From Dichotomocladium elegans (Eukaryota > Mucoromycota > Mucoromycetes > Mucorales > Lichtheimiaceae), in assembly GCA_025716815.1 (NCBI GenBank), contig JAIXMN010000011.1, forward strand, positions 496,001 to 560,000: a stretch of 64,000 nucleotides of DNA, written 5' to 3'. Positions 1-13,642 of this stretch are shown in pieces. The notes below the pieces were generated by a model. The model saw nothing but the letters and a program-made list of their open reading frames with translations. It did no database searches and was not told the origin of the DNA. The position numbers and the translations under genes were made by a program. How positions within the stretch are numbered: position 1 is the stretch's first letter; every line of letters begins with the position of its first letter.

Positions 1-132
1 GTATCCACCTACGATTTGCATCAGCAAAGGGGATATGACAGAAAGGCGTTGCACGAGCTTATCGTAATGAACCCGTTTCTTCCAGCAATTTTAGATTCCT
101 ATCAACTGGCGAGGTCAGGGCATTCGCCATAA
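1..132 (+). CDS. 3' end of an unidentified gene (partial)
   Basis: An open frame enters at base 1 (frame 1) and closes with TAA at 130-132. The 43 visible residues have ordinary soluble-protein composition, with a helical-looking stretch KALHELIVMNPFLPAILDSY. There is no ATG-led alternative and the following DNA becomes T-rich and stop-rich, as a 3' UTR would. I do not recognise the family. It could be a chance open frame, since only 44 codons are visible. Confidence 0.4.
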   Translation, partial: VSTYDLHQQRGYDRKALHELIVMNPFLPAILDSYQLARSGHSP

Positions 133-3100
133 CAACAGCGCAGAGGGGGATGTCGGATAATATCTGTCCTACGCGTAAGCCAGATAAACCCCCTCAGACA
201 ACCGGAACGCAACAGAAAACACTTTTATTTATGCTGGTTATTCTCTCTCCCTTTTTCAGTCTACACAAAGGTTCTTTTTTATCGATCCTAACCTCTGCAC
301 TCCCATACGTCTTATCCCCCCCCAAAAAAAAAAAATAACAGAAGAGAAAACTTGATGCCACCATGCGCAGTGAAACCGCTCTCCGGGACACGTGGCTTTC
401 ACAGATTCTAACAGGGTAGGACGTTTTTGCTCGACGGCGATCACATTGGATGCAATGGTGCACAATCTCAGCTGTTTTCGTTCTTTCTTACCAAGCTATC
501 TATCATGTCCAGTATCTGCCTGTTGTTGGCATGGACACAAAAATCATCGTCACACTTTTTTCGCTTTGCGACCTCCTCTCGCTGCAATTGAGGTAAATTC
601 CTTCCTCCTCGGATTCTCAGGACAAACTAGACCAAAACATTAGTATTTATGTGGAATATTGTAAGCCAAATGCTTCATTTACGACAAACACTGTTTATCC
701 ATATTTGGGCATTCCTTTAAGTTCTATGCGCCCAGAGCAGGAAAATGGCTCTTCCTTATCGATATATGCTCCAGTATTTTGCCTCTGCACCAAATCAGCG
801 CTTCAAACGTGTATGTACGCTTACAGCGGAAAAGCGAAATCGCGAATACAAAAAAAGAAACGAGAGCGAGACTCACTGCCGTAACAGGCTTTTTCCTCCC
901 TCAACGCTACCACCCGCGCGCTCGGAAGATTCCGAAAAGATAAGGAATTTTCTTTTCCGTTAATAGCAATACCGAACAAACGACATGTAAAGGGCGATCA
1001 CTTGCGAAGGGAGTAGAATCATTGCTGTAACAAGTCCATACATTCTAACTAAAGGCGTTTAGATTTGTTGTATCTGATGCAGGCCTGACTACTCGAGCTG
1101 ATCATTCCTGATACATGATACAGTATTTCTTGTTTTGCAGGAAATGATGTATAACCAACACGCGTGTATTGCAAGCGATAACGTCAAAAAATTAGCATGA
1201 AAAGTTCTGCTGTCCTTTCCTTTCACGGCTACCCCCGTGCCTAAATTCCATGTCGGTGGTATATATCAACACGGAAAGCGAGCGCGGGTAACACCTGTTA
1301 GCAATCTTTTGCCGGTAGTATTCTTTTCTAGACTCTCTTGCGATTTCGAACGTAATTACCAGACTGTTGCTTAGAAACACTGTTACTAAAGACTCGGTCG
1401 TGTGACATTTTCGCACTCGCAAGGCACCATCAATAGCAACAATAATTGTCGTAGTAGCGGCTGGGTTAGAGGGAGGTAGAGGGAGAGAGAGGCGGATGGG
1501 GTTTTACCTTTTTCTTTTTTGCGTCATTCTCAACGTAAACACAAATATCTATACCTCGGTTTGCTGTTTTTAGCGTCGCCAGGGTAAGACTAGGTGTTTG
1601 TCATTGTGATTGTCTTCGCCCCAACAACGAAATTTTTCCGGGACCTTTTAGCCGTTATCTATCGTATCACTCAAGCAGACACATACAGACACACAAAATA
1701 GAGATATGCAATGAAGATAGGTTCATCTCGAACTCGTTCGTTCTCTCTCTCTCTCTCTCTCTCTCTTGCTCCTCAACTTCTATTTTATTTTTCTTGACTA
1801 CGACAAGCGGTATGTGTACTATCACGTGCTTTAGTAGTCTTCAACCATCTCCTATTCCTATTCTCCATTTCTTACGCCATGTCGCGCAGCATTTTATAAA
1901 AAGGAAGGGGTCATTTGCATTCTTATTGAAGAACTATTACTATTATTTATCTGAACGAGCGCTTATCGTGTTTATAGAGCTTTTCTTACATCATTCTCGC
2001 TTTCAGTCGATAAAGATTACTTCTGATATATATAGCAGTAATTATCCTGCGCCTTAATAACTCAAAAACGAGTAACGCTGCCGTCGTTGTTTTCTAGTTA
2101 TTTCAAAGACGCACCTCGTCTAGGAACATAAAGCGAAATATCCCAGCTACAATAAAAATTAATAGTGTGGCTTCGTAGAAAATGAGGGTCTCTTAATGAA
2201 GCTGTAGTTTAAAATGAAATGATAAGTTCTCTAACAGTCAACGCTTTCATATCTAATTAAAAGATATTGCGGCCGCCATTGATAACAATAATAATAATAA
2301 TAATAATGCAAAGTATGCTGAGAGTAAAACACATCAACGGGATCCTTTTCTTGTGGAATACGAGGTCGAGATGTTTATTATTCCTTGCGCAATGTATGCA
2401 ATATATCCATACGTAAAACAAGGGAATACCATTATCTCCGGTATTTGTCATGTGTCTTACCTGCTATACAGATAAATACCGTGGAACCAAAATGGAAAGC
2501 TCAAAAGATAAGCCGGTATTTGGTATTCTTTTCTCTAGGAACATTATACTGAAGTGTAAATACTCCATTTTGTAGTATTGCGCCACTCTCCCGCGAATAG
2601 ACTAATCTTCATCCAAGGCTATTCGTACTTATAATAATTTCATCCAGAGTTGCGGCACTTAAACGAGAAGAACTTAGCCGCAAGATACGTGAATAAATGT
2701 TCAAGTATACGAAACAGGCAAACATGATGCGAAGCTCAGATACTCGTTTCTTCACATAAAAGTTATCAAGATTTATCCTGTTTTCCATAGATTTTTGAAT
2801 GAATTCAAGAAGATTATCATTCTATTTTCTATGTATGATTCTCTCATCGGGTTCTGTTGGAAAAGTAGAGGGTAGCTGCTAGTTGTCAGCGTTTGGTGTC
2901 GCTGTAATTCTTGTACATCATTCCATCACTTTCATTTCGAACATGATAAGTAAGGGAAATACATAGGAGATTGGCTGTTACAGATGAAATAGATAGCTGC
3001 TACCGTACTATGGCTCCACTAGGAACCTGTGGATTAAACTGCTACTGTCGGAATAATGGCTAGGTTGACGAAATCAGGGAGTTATGTGGTGTGAGTAGCA

Positions 3101-6100
3101 GAGCATCCTATTTTCCATATCATGAACTACCTGCCAACCGCCATTGCATTCATTATCGTAAAGAGGGCGTTATGTATCGATTGTATGGATGTCTACCCTT
3201 CAATGGCTGTCTCCCTTCGTTACCCTTGCCAACATGCATTAGGATGTCAAATGTTGAGGGTTTTTGCTTCCTTGGATCATTTTCTTCACAATTTGATGCT
3301 TCAAATCCCGAAAACCATATGACGGGGGATAGTGTCTTTCGCGTTACGTCCAGGTATATATACCCTTTGCTGTATACAGAATCTGGCAAGTCTTGCATCA
3401 GACCTACCTGACTTTATTCTTGTCTTTGTATAGCATAGTGATAATTAGTGGCAAAAATTTGTCATTGAAAGCAGATTGTGTTCGCTTAACTTCTCAATTG
3501 TTTAGTCAACATAGGCGACCCGTATGCCTTTCAGCATCCCCCTTGCTTAACTCTATTAATAGAGGATGCAGTAGCAATTTACTCATCTTGCCTCAATAGT
3601 TCGCCGCACTCCCTGACCCTCCCATCGGAATCTTTGTTTTTGTGATGCTACAACTTCAATTCAGTCCAACAAAAGAGTCATGTGCGAGTGAGTTTCAGCA
3701 TAGCGGATGTGGATAGTTTTTTCTTTTAAACACGCAACCAGTTGTGCTTAAGGCCGTTCCATTCAACTGAAAGACAATATGTCGTTTTATTCAATGAATC
3801 GCTTAGGAATCAGGAGGGCCACAAGTTAATCTAGATAATAAGATGCGTCGTTTACTTCGAAGCATGGCGACTTGGGAGAAAAATACCATCAATGCTTAAT
3901 TCATAATGTAATTTAAGAGCGGGATTCGGTCCTTGTTGTTTGGATTTCAGCAATTTTCGAGCAGAACTCGCGAATCCTTCTTTCCACCTCAACTTACCGA
4001 TGCTCACGTCTCTCTTCGCTCTAATTAGGATAGAATCATGTTACTTGTAGTTAAAACTAACTTAGGAATAAATCGACATGCGAATAATTAAAGCAATTGG
4101 ATTTACTGGGAATTGTGTCGACTGAGAAGCGTCCATCGCTCGTTGGATCAATATGTGACATATCATTGCTGTCATACTCATTACTGAGTTGAATAGTTGT
4201 AGGAAGAGTGAAAGAATGCGATGGAGGAGGAGGATGAAAGGTCAAGAGAGGAAAAGGGGGAAAGCAAGAGGAGAGGTTGATAATGGGAGATCGAGAGGGG
4301 TACGTGGATAACAATGTATGGTAGTTGACGCTTGCAGGTTAAATGACGTATAAGGATATGGTGGGCGCTACAAATTGATTATATGTCATATTATAAACTT
4401 GGTCATTCATCCTTACAGACAAAATACGGACATAAGGCAGCGTACTCTTCCACCAGATGTAGACTTCTAGCGCAATAAATGGTAGCAGGTTATGTTCCAG
4501 GGAATATGGCCTAACCAAGTGGTTGCAGAGCATATACCGACTCGTGCTGAATGCTGAAGGTCCACAGGTCCATGTATCCAGAAATATCATACAGCCAAGT
4601 TGAATGCACGATCTGTCTAAACGTCCCATACATTTGCTTCATTCCTGGACGAAGGCAATCTAACTAGCCCATTCAAATGCTGTGATTATTAGTAGATGCA
4701 TATTGAGATAAGGTTTGGAGCTAAGCACGGCGATAAGGTAAAAAATATAATAAGGGGTTTTTGATCCGATGGAACCGTTTTATATACTGAGACATCACCT
4801 CATTATGATCAATACATCCTTTTTTATATTTCTTGTAACCACATCATCGCAACGACATCTCTTGTCGATTCTGCTATTTTTTTGATGGGAAGCGGCTGAC
4901 ATGAGAAGACATGTATGGAAGGATAACTTGGAGTCACATCGACACTTTTTATGGGCAATATAACACACAAAGTGCTTGCTGTGAAGTAGAAGTCATCCCT
5001 CTCACGGTGAACGACCAAACTTGAGATATAAACGATCATATAATCCACATACACACTATGCGATATATATCTGCAGTCTAGATGAGCGAATTACTGTTTT
5101 TCATCAATGCCAAACTGCATTCGCAAGAACATCCGGATTAACACAAGCTATGATAGAGCAACATTTTTACATAATATAGGCTTATATTATCATTGGAGAT
5201 CATTGCTTGGTAGACAGATCCATGATACATGTCATGTTGTCGTCGAGAATGTCGTTTAGAAGCATTTAAAGATGTAGTGCACGCAAATCATCCACATTTG
5301 ATGGGGTTATTCTTAAAGATAAGAAAATACAGATTTATGTGGCAAAAAGTATCTATGATTGTCAGCTATCGCAAATTAACATGTTCCAATGCCGTGACAA
5401 TTCAATCTACCGGTAAGTACGGAAACGGTGTACGAATGTCTTACTGGATGCCTGTCATACGATTTCACAAAAGCTCCAACAGCTCTTGGCTATAACGTCC
5501 AGATGGGCGCTGGAAAAACGGTTATGTAGAGATAACCTAACGATGCGACGCAAACTTCCTGTTTGTTCGATTAAACGTGGAAATCTTTTCTCGGAGAGAA
5601 AGTTGGAGTAGTTCAGCATACACGTACTCTTGTCAAACATTTGGTGATTACCATGATGTTTTTGCCTGTTGACGGAGTATCGTCCTCATGTGCGGTTTGT
5701 CGATATTTCTGGCACAAAGTATGTCCCATCAATACTATTGAGTGGCATCTTATGAACTCTCATAGTTCATTGAAGATATTAAGAGATATGTTTGCAAGCA
5801 CTGTCGTTCTTTAGACCAGCAAAGCGGAAACTCGTGTCACAAAATGAAAAAAAGTGAAGTCTAACTATGAGGAGGAATCAAATAACTGGCTAAGTTAAGT
5901 CGCACAAGGCCATCTCCAATTGCTATTCCCATGATGACCCAGCATTTTTGTGTTTGTATGACAGAAAAGCTTCTGTGAACTATCCCAGATAAACTGGCCC
6001 GCGCGCGCTCTTATTTATTTAAAAAGGTCTTTTTTTTTCTCACAACTTTCGCTCTTGTTTGCTTTTTCCCTTTTTCCCTTTGTTAATTTCGCAAAAAAAA

Positions 6101-6104
6101 AGAA
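133..6104. other. 6-kb AT-rich interval, no confident gene
   Basis: Only short open frames occur on either strand. Minus-strand frames around 4130-4310 (Pro/Ser-rich, then SNEYDSNDMSHIDPTSDGRF) and 4339-4629 look somewhat protein-like but lack a convincing ATG, splice pattern or family motif. A (CT)12 run lies at 1743-1766. The last 70 bases before 6105 are a T/C-rich tract that probably belongs to the promoter or 5' UTR of the next gene. Confidence 0.5.
1743..1766. repeat. (CT)12 microsatellite
   Basis: Twelve uninterrupted CT units in the gene-poor left part of the window. Confidence 0.9.
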
Positions 6105-7396
6105 ATGCTCGGCGGACAAGCCGGTGAAAGCCACCAACAAGGCAATGAATCTACATCAAAGAAACTCGCCTCTCGACTGGCGCATCCCACGACTTACCAC
6201 ATGCAGCAGTTACAGCAGTCGTACTACGGAAACGAAGCTGGTCATCAACCTCCGCATATGATGGAGCATCAACACCTCTATTATGAACAGCAAGGCGAAC
6301 AAGCAATTTCGCCAATCCATTCAAATCTTGATAACCCTGAATTTAACATCTCAAGCACTGCTTCTGGTATATCAACCACTGATTTACATCAGCATTACCA
6401 TAATCAACAGCAGCAACGACGGTCACCAGGTCTTCACCCAAATATTTCCAATTTTCAGGAACATGTATACGACTATAACTACTCTGAAGCTACCGCATCA
6501 ACCACTGCTGCAGCGAATAGCATTGATAACGCTAGCGCAAAGCACATACCAGGATCTGCAATCACGGTGGAAAAAGCTCAGTTACGCTATCATCAACAGC
6601 AGAATTACTACATTCCAAGCGAACTGATGTATTATCAGGCACCTTCATCGTCCACCGATCCGGAATGTTATTACAGCCCGAATTTACATTTTGCGACGAG
6701 CGCTAACGCCGCCACAGAGCACAAACACATGTTTCATCCACCGCATATCGGAACTTCTGCATTGCAAAACGGTGGACCGACTACTGCTGTTGTGGACTCG
6801 AGTAAATTTGCTGCAGGCATTGAACGACAACCGCGCTATGAACAGGCAGATGGTCAAGAAAGAGCAGCTGATGCAAGTAATGTTGTAGAATCCCACGAAG
6901 ATGATTTTGCAACAGTAGCTAAGTAAGTGCCCGTAGATTTCTTTTCCCTCACATGTCTTCGGCTATGCCTGACCTCTTTCTGCCTCCAAAAATAAAAATA
7001 AGCCTCCAAGCTATTATGGCAAAACGTCGACGTCGGCGCGAGTCTCATAATGAGGGTAAGTTGAACAGCTCACTCATTGATCCCATTCTTTTCTTTTATG
7101 AGGTCTCATCGCTGGTTATGCTAGTTGAGCGCCGCCGACGCGATAATATTAATGATCGCATCCTGGAACTCGGGCAACTACTACCGGAAACCATGGTCGC
7201 CGAGGAAGGAGGTATTTCACGTCTTAATAAGGGCACTATCTTGCGGAAAAGCGTCGAACACATAAGAATCTTAAAGCGAGAGATTCGTGATTACCAAAAC
7301 CTAGTACGGGATCTGGAGGAGACCCTAGATCATCTGAATCCGAGTGATCGGAAGGCAACACCTACGCAACCACGCCCAGCGAAACAACAAGGATAA
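6105..7396 (+). CDS. bHLH transcription factor, MiT/TFE-like
   Basis: Three exons, join(6105..6922,7003..7055,7125..7396), give 380 aa. Residues 1-272 are low-complexity, rich in His, Gln, Tyr and Ser. Residues about 280-345 form a basic helix-loop-helix: the basic region reads [16 protein letters not shown], carrying the His/Glu/Arg set that contacts CACGTG-type E-boxes. It is followed by [16 protein letters not shown] and, after a loop, [19 protein letters not shown]. The NINDRI.ELG and NKGTIL.SV..IR patterns are those of the MITF/TFEB group. There is no long leucine zipper after helix 2, only a short heptad stretch. Intron 2 splits the Val codon inside the basic region (GAG G^TT GAG). The start is the first ATG after a T/C-rich leader. 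A sequence-specific nuclear regulator is expected; its targets cannot be told from sequence. Confidence 0.88.
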
Positions 7397-9682
7397 ATCT
7401 TGCTACTAACTCGACCGTACACCTGTACTCATACCCATGGTCTCCATTTCCCTTTTTCCCTCGCTCTCTATTTATGCAACACGCCCCAATGCGTACAGTT
7501 AGTTGGTGATTATTCCTTTTCATGAGGAAATGTTTATATAACGTAAAACCATCCCAATACACAAACTTTCGGGATGACGGAAAGGTTGCTAGTCATCAAC
7601 TTTCTATGTATATCCCCTTCGTACAAACCCTATGCGCAGTTTTCATTTTCCCATCCTACAGTAAATACAAATAGATGAAACATATGTCTTCGCTTTCATG
7701 ATTTCTTGTTTGAGAGGTAGACGATATCTGCTGGTTAAGTAATCTTGATGCTATCTCTCTGAGTTGATGACAACAATGGAATACAAGGTTTGAAGGGTAT
7801 TTCCTCGACACACATGTATTTGCAGTGACACATGCATTGCCGCAAACGAAACCACCGAACGATTCAGTTTTACCATAATAAGAGGGGTTCTTTTGAAACG
7901 GGAACAAATTACGCTAGGATTGTCTTTTTTAGAGATTACACAGCAGTCCACAAAAAAGAAATTCTGCAAAGAAACCTAGTGGCTTCACTTTCACCATCTA
8001 GGACGGAGGCCATCCGCTTATTAATCGCATTTTAGCTAGAGCTTAAAAGAGTAGTGAGGATCGCCTCAAAATTGGTTGGTATTTTTTTTTTTGGCACAGT
8101 CCATTCAATACGGTTTAATGTATGCAGTACATAACGTTCCACGATCAAGGCTTATGTTACATGTACGGGTGTTATTGAGGGTATCACTCTCCATTGCTGT
8201 TCTGACCCGCGGGGATGTGGCTGTGGCTTTCGATATCATAGAAAAAAAAACTAGGTTAGAATTGATGCATGTCATACAACTCACTGTTTGTCTGCCGAGG
8301 AAACACAGCGTATAAGATACGACATCCAGCTTTGAATAGCTGTCACCGGTTTTGAAAAGTAAAGGTACGTTCCTTCATCGATAATAGCAATGAGCATAAT
8401 CGAGTCTACGGAAGGCGAAAAGGGGAACACGCTAGCGTCATTCCAAAAAAGCACGTGTGACAATTGTCATGGTAACCGTTTTCCGGGACCCTTGTCCAAA
8501 ATTTCTTGGCCCCAAAGATAGAGAGGGACACCGTTTTCGAGCACCCATTTTCCTCCTCCTCCGCTGCTCAAGGACTACGAGACCCGTTTGTCTGCTCTCC
8601 AAAGCCCCATTTGGCAGCTTCGGATCTTATATTCACGATGTCTGATAAACGCAACGCCGGGTATTAGTCGCATATATAGCGGGATCTTGGTTGTGATCTG
8701 ATATACAACCACAACAGATTGTACAATGAATGCATTCTCTTATTGCGGTTAACTTAACTATCGAATTGCAGGTGCATGCTGTATATATACGTAGTCGCGC
8801 AGCATCATTTTTGGTTTTCTTTGTACAGTAGTAGTCCTATGATAATAATAACATCCAAACATGCTTCTCCATCAAACTGCGGCCAGTTTCAGAACATTTT
8901 CTCCTATCGGGCGTTCACAATAGTTGCAGTAATATCGCTCTACGTTTATATATAACTGCCTGTGGATAATACAGGCGATTGTAGATGAAGAAGACAACAT
9001 AAAGTCTATCGCGCTAGCATGAATAGGAATCATTTTCATCAACCTCTTTGAGAACACTCACACATTTAAGGGTCGTCGGGCGGAAACCGCTTGAACCTCC
9101 GACATGAGGACGACCACCAACTTATTTGAGTTAAAAAAAAGGAGGGGGGGATCCACGGTTTGCTTATTTATGATCAGGATTCTTTGAATCACACAAAACA
9201 ATCAAACGCGCACGAGAACGCGTCTTGTGTTTGTGCATGTGCGATGCTCATTATGAGAGAAAATGCAGTCGAGCTATACCTTTGGCAGTAAACTACGGTG
9301 GTTGTGTTGGAGTTAAGCATCCCCAAAGTGGAAGTCTGCGCAGGTATAGTGAATATAAATGTTTTCTGGGCAAACAATAGAAAATAAATTGTGTCGTACG
9401 AGACGATAATGCCGTCACGACCTTGTAGCCACCGACATTCGAAAGCTGCTAGGACGTGTGTCTAAAGGGTAGACATCCTAAAACGAAAGGGACAGAAGGG
9501 AGAAAGGAGGTGGTAGCCTTGTGCGATCCCGTAAGAGGAGACCCCCAAGTCCTCACGGACATTATTTTTTTTTCTTTCACATAAACTTACCGCCTGTTTA
9601 CCGAGACCATTCTTTGCTCTTTCTCCTCCGCTTATTTTTTCCTCTCTCTTTCTAGCACTAGCACTAGTAGCGTATACATTCC
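7397..9682. other. Intergenic, no confident gene
   Basis: Contains short frames only. AT-rich with poly-A/T runs. The final 60 bases (9600-9660) are a CT-rich tract immediately upstream of the next start codon. Confidence 0.5.
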
Positions 9683-12600
9683 ATGCACCATTGGCGAACG
9701 ACGCAGGCATACTCGCCAACGTCGCTGGATGACGAAAGCGGCGACCCGCTTCAATTTCCCTCAGAAGCTTCATTAACTCAGATTTCTATGATGGATAATG
9801 GGAGCATTGGATCCCTAAGTTTAGTCGACGGCTCGCCCTCTCATCGACCGACGACCTCGCCAACTCCTCTTGAAATTCAGCAACGCAACTTTTCGCTTGC
9901 CGATGACGAACAGACGCCCATGCCAGACCGGCGCAACCCTAGTTTCAATACTACCAAGCACAATCAGCAAACGCTACCCGAAGAAGTAGAATCTTCCCCT
10001 CCTCTTGTACCTGCCGATGAGGCAGGTGCTGGCTCATTTCCAGACCATCTGAGTCTTTTTGAGCAAGAGAGTAGAATCGACTCATTTGAAATTTTATCCT
10101 CCGCTGCGGACGGTCTGCCTGATATTCCAGCAGCAAGCAAGGGCCGTATGCGTTTGGAGGATCCCGAACGAGATGCAGCGAAGGAGCGGTCAACTACATT
10201 GACTCTAAAAGAACAAGAGAAGGTACAAAAGTTACTTGATCGCGAACGATTAGGGATTGAACATATGTGATTACGACAGACGATAGACCACCTGACGAAG
10301 GCGAACTTCAGCTTGAAGATGAAATGCTACCACTTTGAGCAACGCCTAGCAGAACTTTCGCCAGAACACATGGATGCTGCTCTTAAGGATGTAATGTTCA
10401 ACTTAATTCTGATCCAATGGAGTTTTATATCTAAGACCCAAATTCCAGAACGTGGAGCTCAAGGTCAACATACAGATCTTGATGCGAGAACTGAAAAAAT
10501 ATAAGAAGATGATCCTTGAGCTCAACTCGGCCATGGAGTTATTGCAGAATTCCAACCAACCTTGTCCGCTTCCGCACGGCATGTCTGCTGAGGAGCAGAT
10601 CAATTACGATGCAGCGCTCATGGAATCTGCTCGCTTTCGGGATGAGAACGAGCGTCTTCACAAGATGATCGCCGACTTGTCGGCTGAGAACTCGAAACTT
10701 CGTGCCTCGGTACGTACCTCACGCAATTCAAGTCCGCGAAGCGATCCAGTAAAGATAAGCAGAAGCAGCAGCAACAGCAGCCGTCCCGGCGACGATATTT
10801 CCGACAGCGACTACTGGCTCAACCATCGTCGGATGCCGTCGAACAAAGATATACCAAACGAAATCGAGATGTATCGACGGGAATGGCTCCAAGCAAAACA
10901 GACAATTGAACGACAAAATCAGACTATTCAGGCCCTGCGCGATGAGATTTCTTCTCTGTCTTTTAAATCTCCCAGCGATGGTCTCTTCAAATCTATTCTT
11001 TCCGAACGGGATGCGTACCTATCTCGTGCTGAGCATTACCAAAAGGCGAACCATGAGCTTCAGGAGGTGAGTGTGTGTCATCCGTAGAAATTGATGGGCG
11101 GATATGTAATGAATATCTATGTATAGAATCTCGAACGTTTGCAGGGATGGAACACGGAGGTGACTACACAATTGATTAACAAAAACAAGGAGTTAGACAA
11201 AATGCACGAGAATCTGGACGAGGTGATGCGCTCCCTGCACGACGCAAAGCAAGCCGTTCGCAGCAAGTCAAACGAAATCCAGAACCTTCAACAGGAACTT
11301 GAGTCCTTTAAGGCACGTCGGAAATCGACAGCGCACGTGTCTGAATTGTTAGCGACTGTGAACGACTTGCGGCTGGAGAATAGTGATTTGGTCGCCCATG
11401 TTGCGAGACTTAAACGGGAACTTAGCGATGCTGACAATGAACATCAAAATGAAATCGAGAAACTCCTTTCGGAGATCGAGAAGCATGAGCAGGATTTTGC
11501 GGCTATGGAGGCAGAAGTTGTCAAGGTAGACGAGAGATAGTTAAAGGACGCGCGGACCATTTGCTGAAAGTTGCTTTCTCTCTTTATATTATGGTTTCGT
11601 AGGTTATGTCTGAGGCAAAGAAGGCAGAGGTCCGTGAAAAAGAGAAAGACAGGCGTATTGAAGAGCTGGAGCGAAAACTTGATGCGGTGGAAAGGAACGG
11701 GTACGACGATGAGGAGTTGGACAAGCTAGAGCAAGAATTACAGGCCAAGGACGAACAGATCGCTGAGTATGAGCGACGAATGAAGGAAATTGAATCGCAG
11801 GACGGAGATCTTTCAGCCCTCGAGGAGCGATATGTCCAGATCGAGAAAAGCCTGCAGATCAAAGATGCGCAGATCAAGGACCTCGAGGAAGAACTCGAGG
11901 CTGCGTTGGATAGAATGCAAGACGCAAAGGCGAGATACGCCGAGGATTTGCAAATCCTAGAGCAGCAGTTCCAGGAGGTCGAGCAAGCTATGCGAGAGCG
12001 CGATGTACGGATTGCATCTCTGGAGGGTCATTTGGAAGCGCAAACGGATGCAATCCAGCGAGAAAAGGGACTGCACCGAGAAGAAATTAAGGACCTCGAA
12101 GACAAGATGAACGAACTTGCAGAGCTGCTTCGCGAGAAGGACGTCATGCTAGGCAACCTTGAGGAACAACTTGAACAGCGAACTGCCGCAGCAAAGGATA
12201 TGGAAGAAGCATACGAGCGCGATCTCAGTGATATCAAGGAGGTGAGTGTTCTAGGATTAGGTCCTCGATTATGATCGGTCGATATCTCACATCCACCTCG
12301 CAGCAACTGGGGTCCCGGCTGATCGACCTTGAGGAAGAGTGGAAGAACCGGTTGGTTGAAGTTGAACAGCGTATGAAAGAAGCAGAAGAGCAACTTAAGA
12401 AGGAACGGCGCCTGGCCAACGAGAAGCTCAGTGAGGCAGCGAGTACGAAGCGGGCTTTGCATCAGAAACTAGAGGCGTCGAGTATGAAGAATGGGCTAAT
12501 GAGCAATTTATTGGACCAATATCAGCGGGCAGAGGTAATCGGACACACGGGAAGGGACGTGGTTGTCACATGGAGAGAATTGACAGTTTTCGGGTATAGT

Positions 12601-12992
12601 CACGACATGGTCCGACTTCCACGCGCGCGAATCAGACCTTGACGAAGCTGAACCAAGAACTCCAGCGTGAGCTCGAGGAGCGCGATCAAGCACTCCAACG
12701 AGAAACCGCGCGGTTACGTGAGCTGGATGCCATATGCGCACGGGCGTTGCAGGAAAAGGAGGAACTCAAAGATTTGCTGATGCGACGCAACAGTATCATT
12801 ACCCACTTATTCGAGCGGCTCGAGGTATGTTGAAAGATGGGAAGAGGCGGGTTAAAAAGGGGAGGGCTAATGGTCCAATAGAGCACGCAGGAACGCAAGG
12901 CAGTGATGGAGAGCGTATTACTGCGTCAGGCAACGGAAGAAATGGACGGAAGCTTCCATCTGCGAGCGGATTCAATCATGAGCTCTCGATGA
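9683..12992 (+). CDS. Cnn_1N coiled-coil microtubule-organising protein
   Basis: Eight exons, join(9683..10222,10280..10390,10449..11066,11127..11525,11603..12241,12304..12534,12636..12824,12882..12992), give 945 aa. Residues 1-170 are disordered and Ser/Pro-rich. Residues about 173-220 carry the centrosomin N-terminal motif 1: LTLKEQEKTIDHLTKANFSL, then KMKCYHFEQRL. This motif is known from Cnn, CDK5RAP2, Mto1, Pcp1 and ApsB and binds the gamma-tubulin complex. The motif appears only after splicing out the intron at 10223-10279, which supports that intron. The remainder is almost continuous coiled coil (Glu/Lys/Leu/Gln heptads) with a Ser-rich break near residue 320. I see no C-terminal PACT or MASC motif, so the exact paralogue (spindle-pole or cytoplasmic MTOC) is open. 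Every exon length is a multiple of three. Confidence 0.85.
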
Positions 12993-13642
12993 GGGCTGCC
13001 CAAGGGCCGCTGCTAGATGATCCCTGTACATATTATACTGCATAATGACTACTCATAGAGTCCTATACCCCTTCCATCTTTGTCCTGCAATAGTAAAATT
13101 TACTGCGTCTGTCCCTCGCAAGCGGTGTTGCTGGATGATCGAATAGATAAACCGATAAGATGTAGATGTCTATTGGCGAAGATAAAGGGTGGGGGAGGGA
13201 ATTCCTTCTCCGCACCAAACACCTATCGGCATACGTACAGCAGCACATCCTGGCGTCCATGGGAAGATTGTTTACGGAGTGGGTTGGCTTGGAGGGCGTT
13301 GCAGCAAGATAAGCATACCGCATATGCTGCACGCACGCTCTCATACACAGACCTACGCCTACTTGACGAGCAAGATCTATGGGCATTTAACAATGACGCA
13401 CGAATACTGCTGCCAATGTACCCATTTGAGCGGAAGAATAAAATGGGAAGGTGCGGTATTTGCGACCGGGGGTGGGGGGGGGTGGGGTGGTTAGCGCTTG
13501 GCCTATTCTTCCATCCCCTCCCAATTTAGGACGTGCACGTAGTGTAGAAAATATATATAGACATCGTCATTTTCGGGGGCGTTTCCCAACAACAAACTCT
13601 CTCTTTCTCTCTCTCTCTTTTTTCATTCTTTGTATATACACA
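12993..13642. promoter_or_regulatory. Pyruvate kinase promoter/5' UTR region
   Basis: Intergenic between the Cnn_1N gene and pyruvate kinase. A long C/T tract (about 13599-13626) lies just upstream of the ATG at 13643, and TATATA-like sequence at about 13551-13559. Polypyrimidine leaders are typical of strongly expressed fungal glycolytic genes; the assignment as promoter is inference. Confidence 0.5.

Noticed and set aside
4339..4629. 97-codon minus-strand frame
   Set aside because: Starts with ATG but has no recognisable domain and no partner exon.
13080..13529. 149-codon plus-strand frame upstream of pyruvate kinase
   Set aside because: Lies in the promoter region, G-rich low-complexity end, overlaps other frames, no homologue-like motif.
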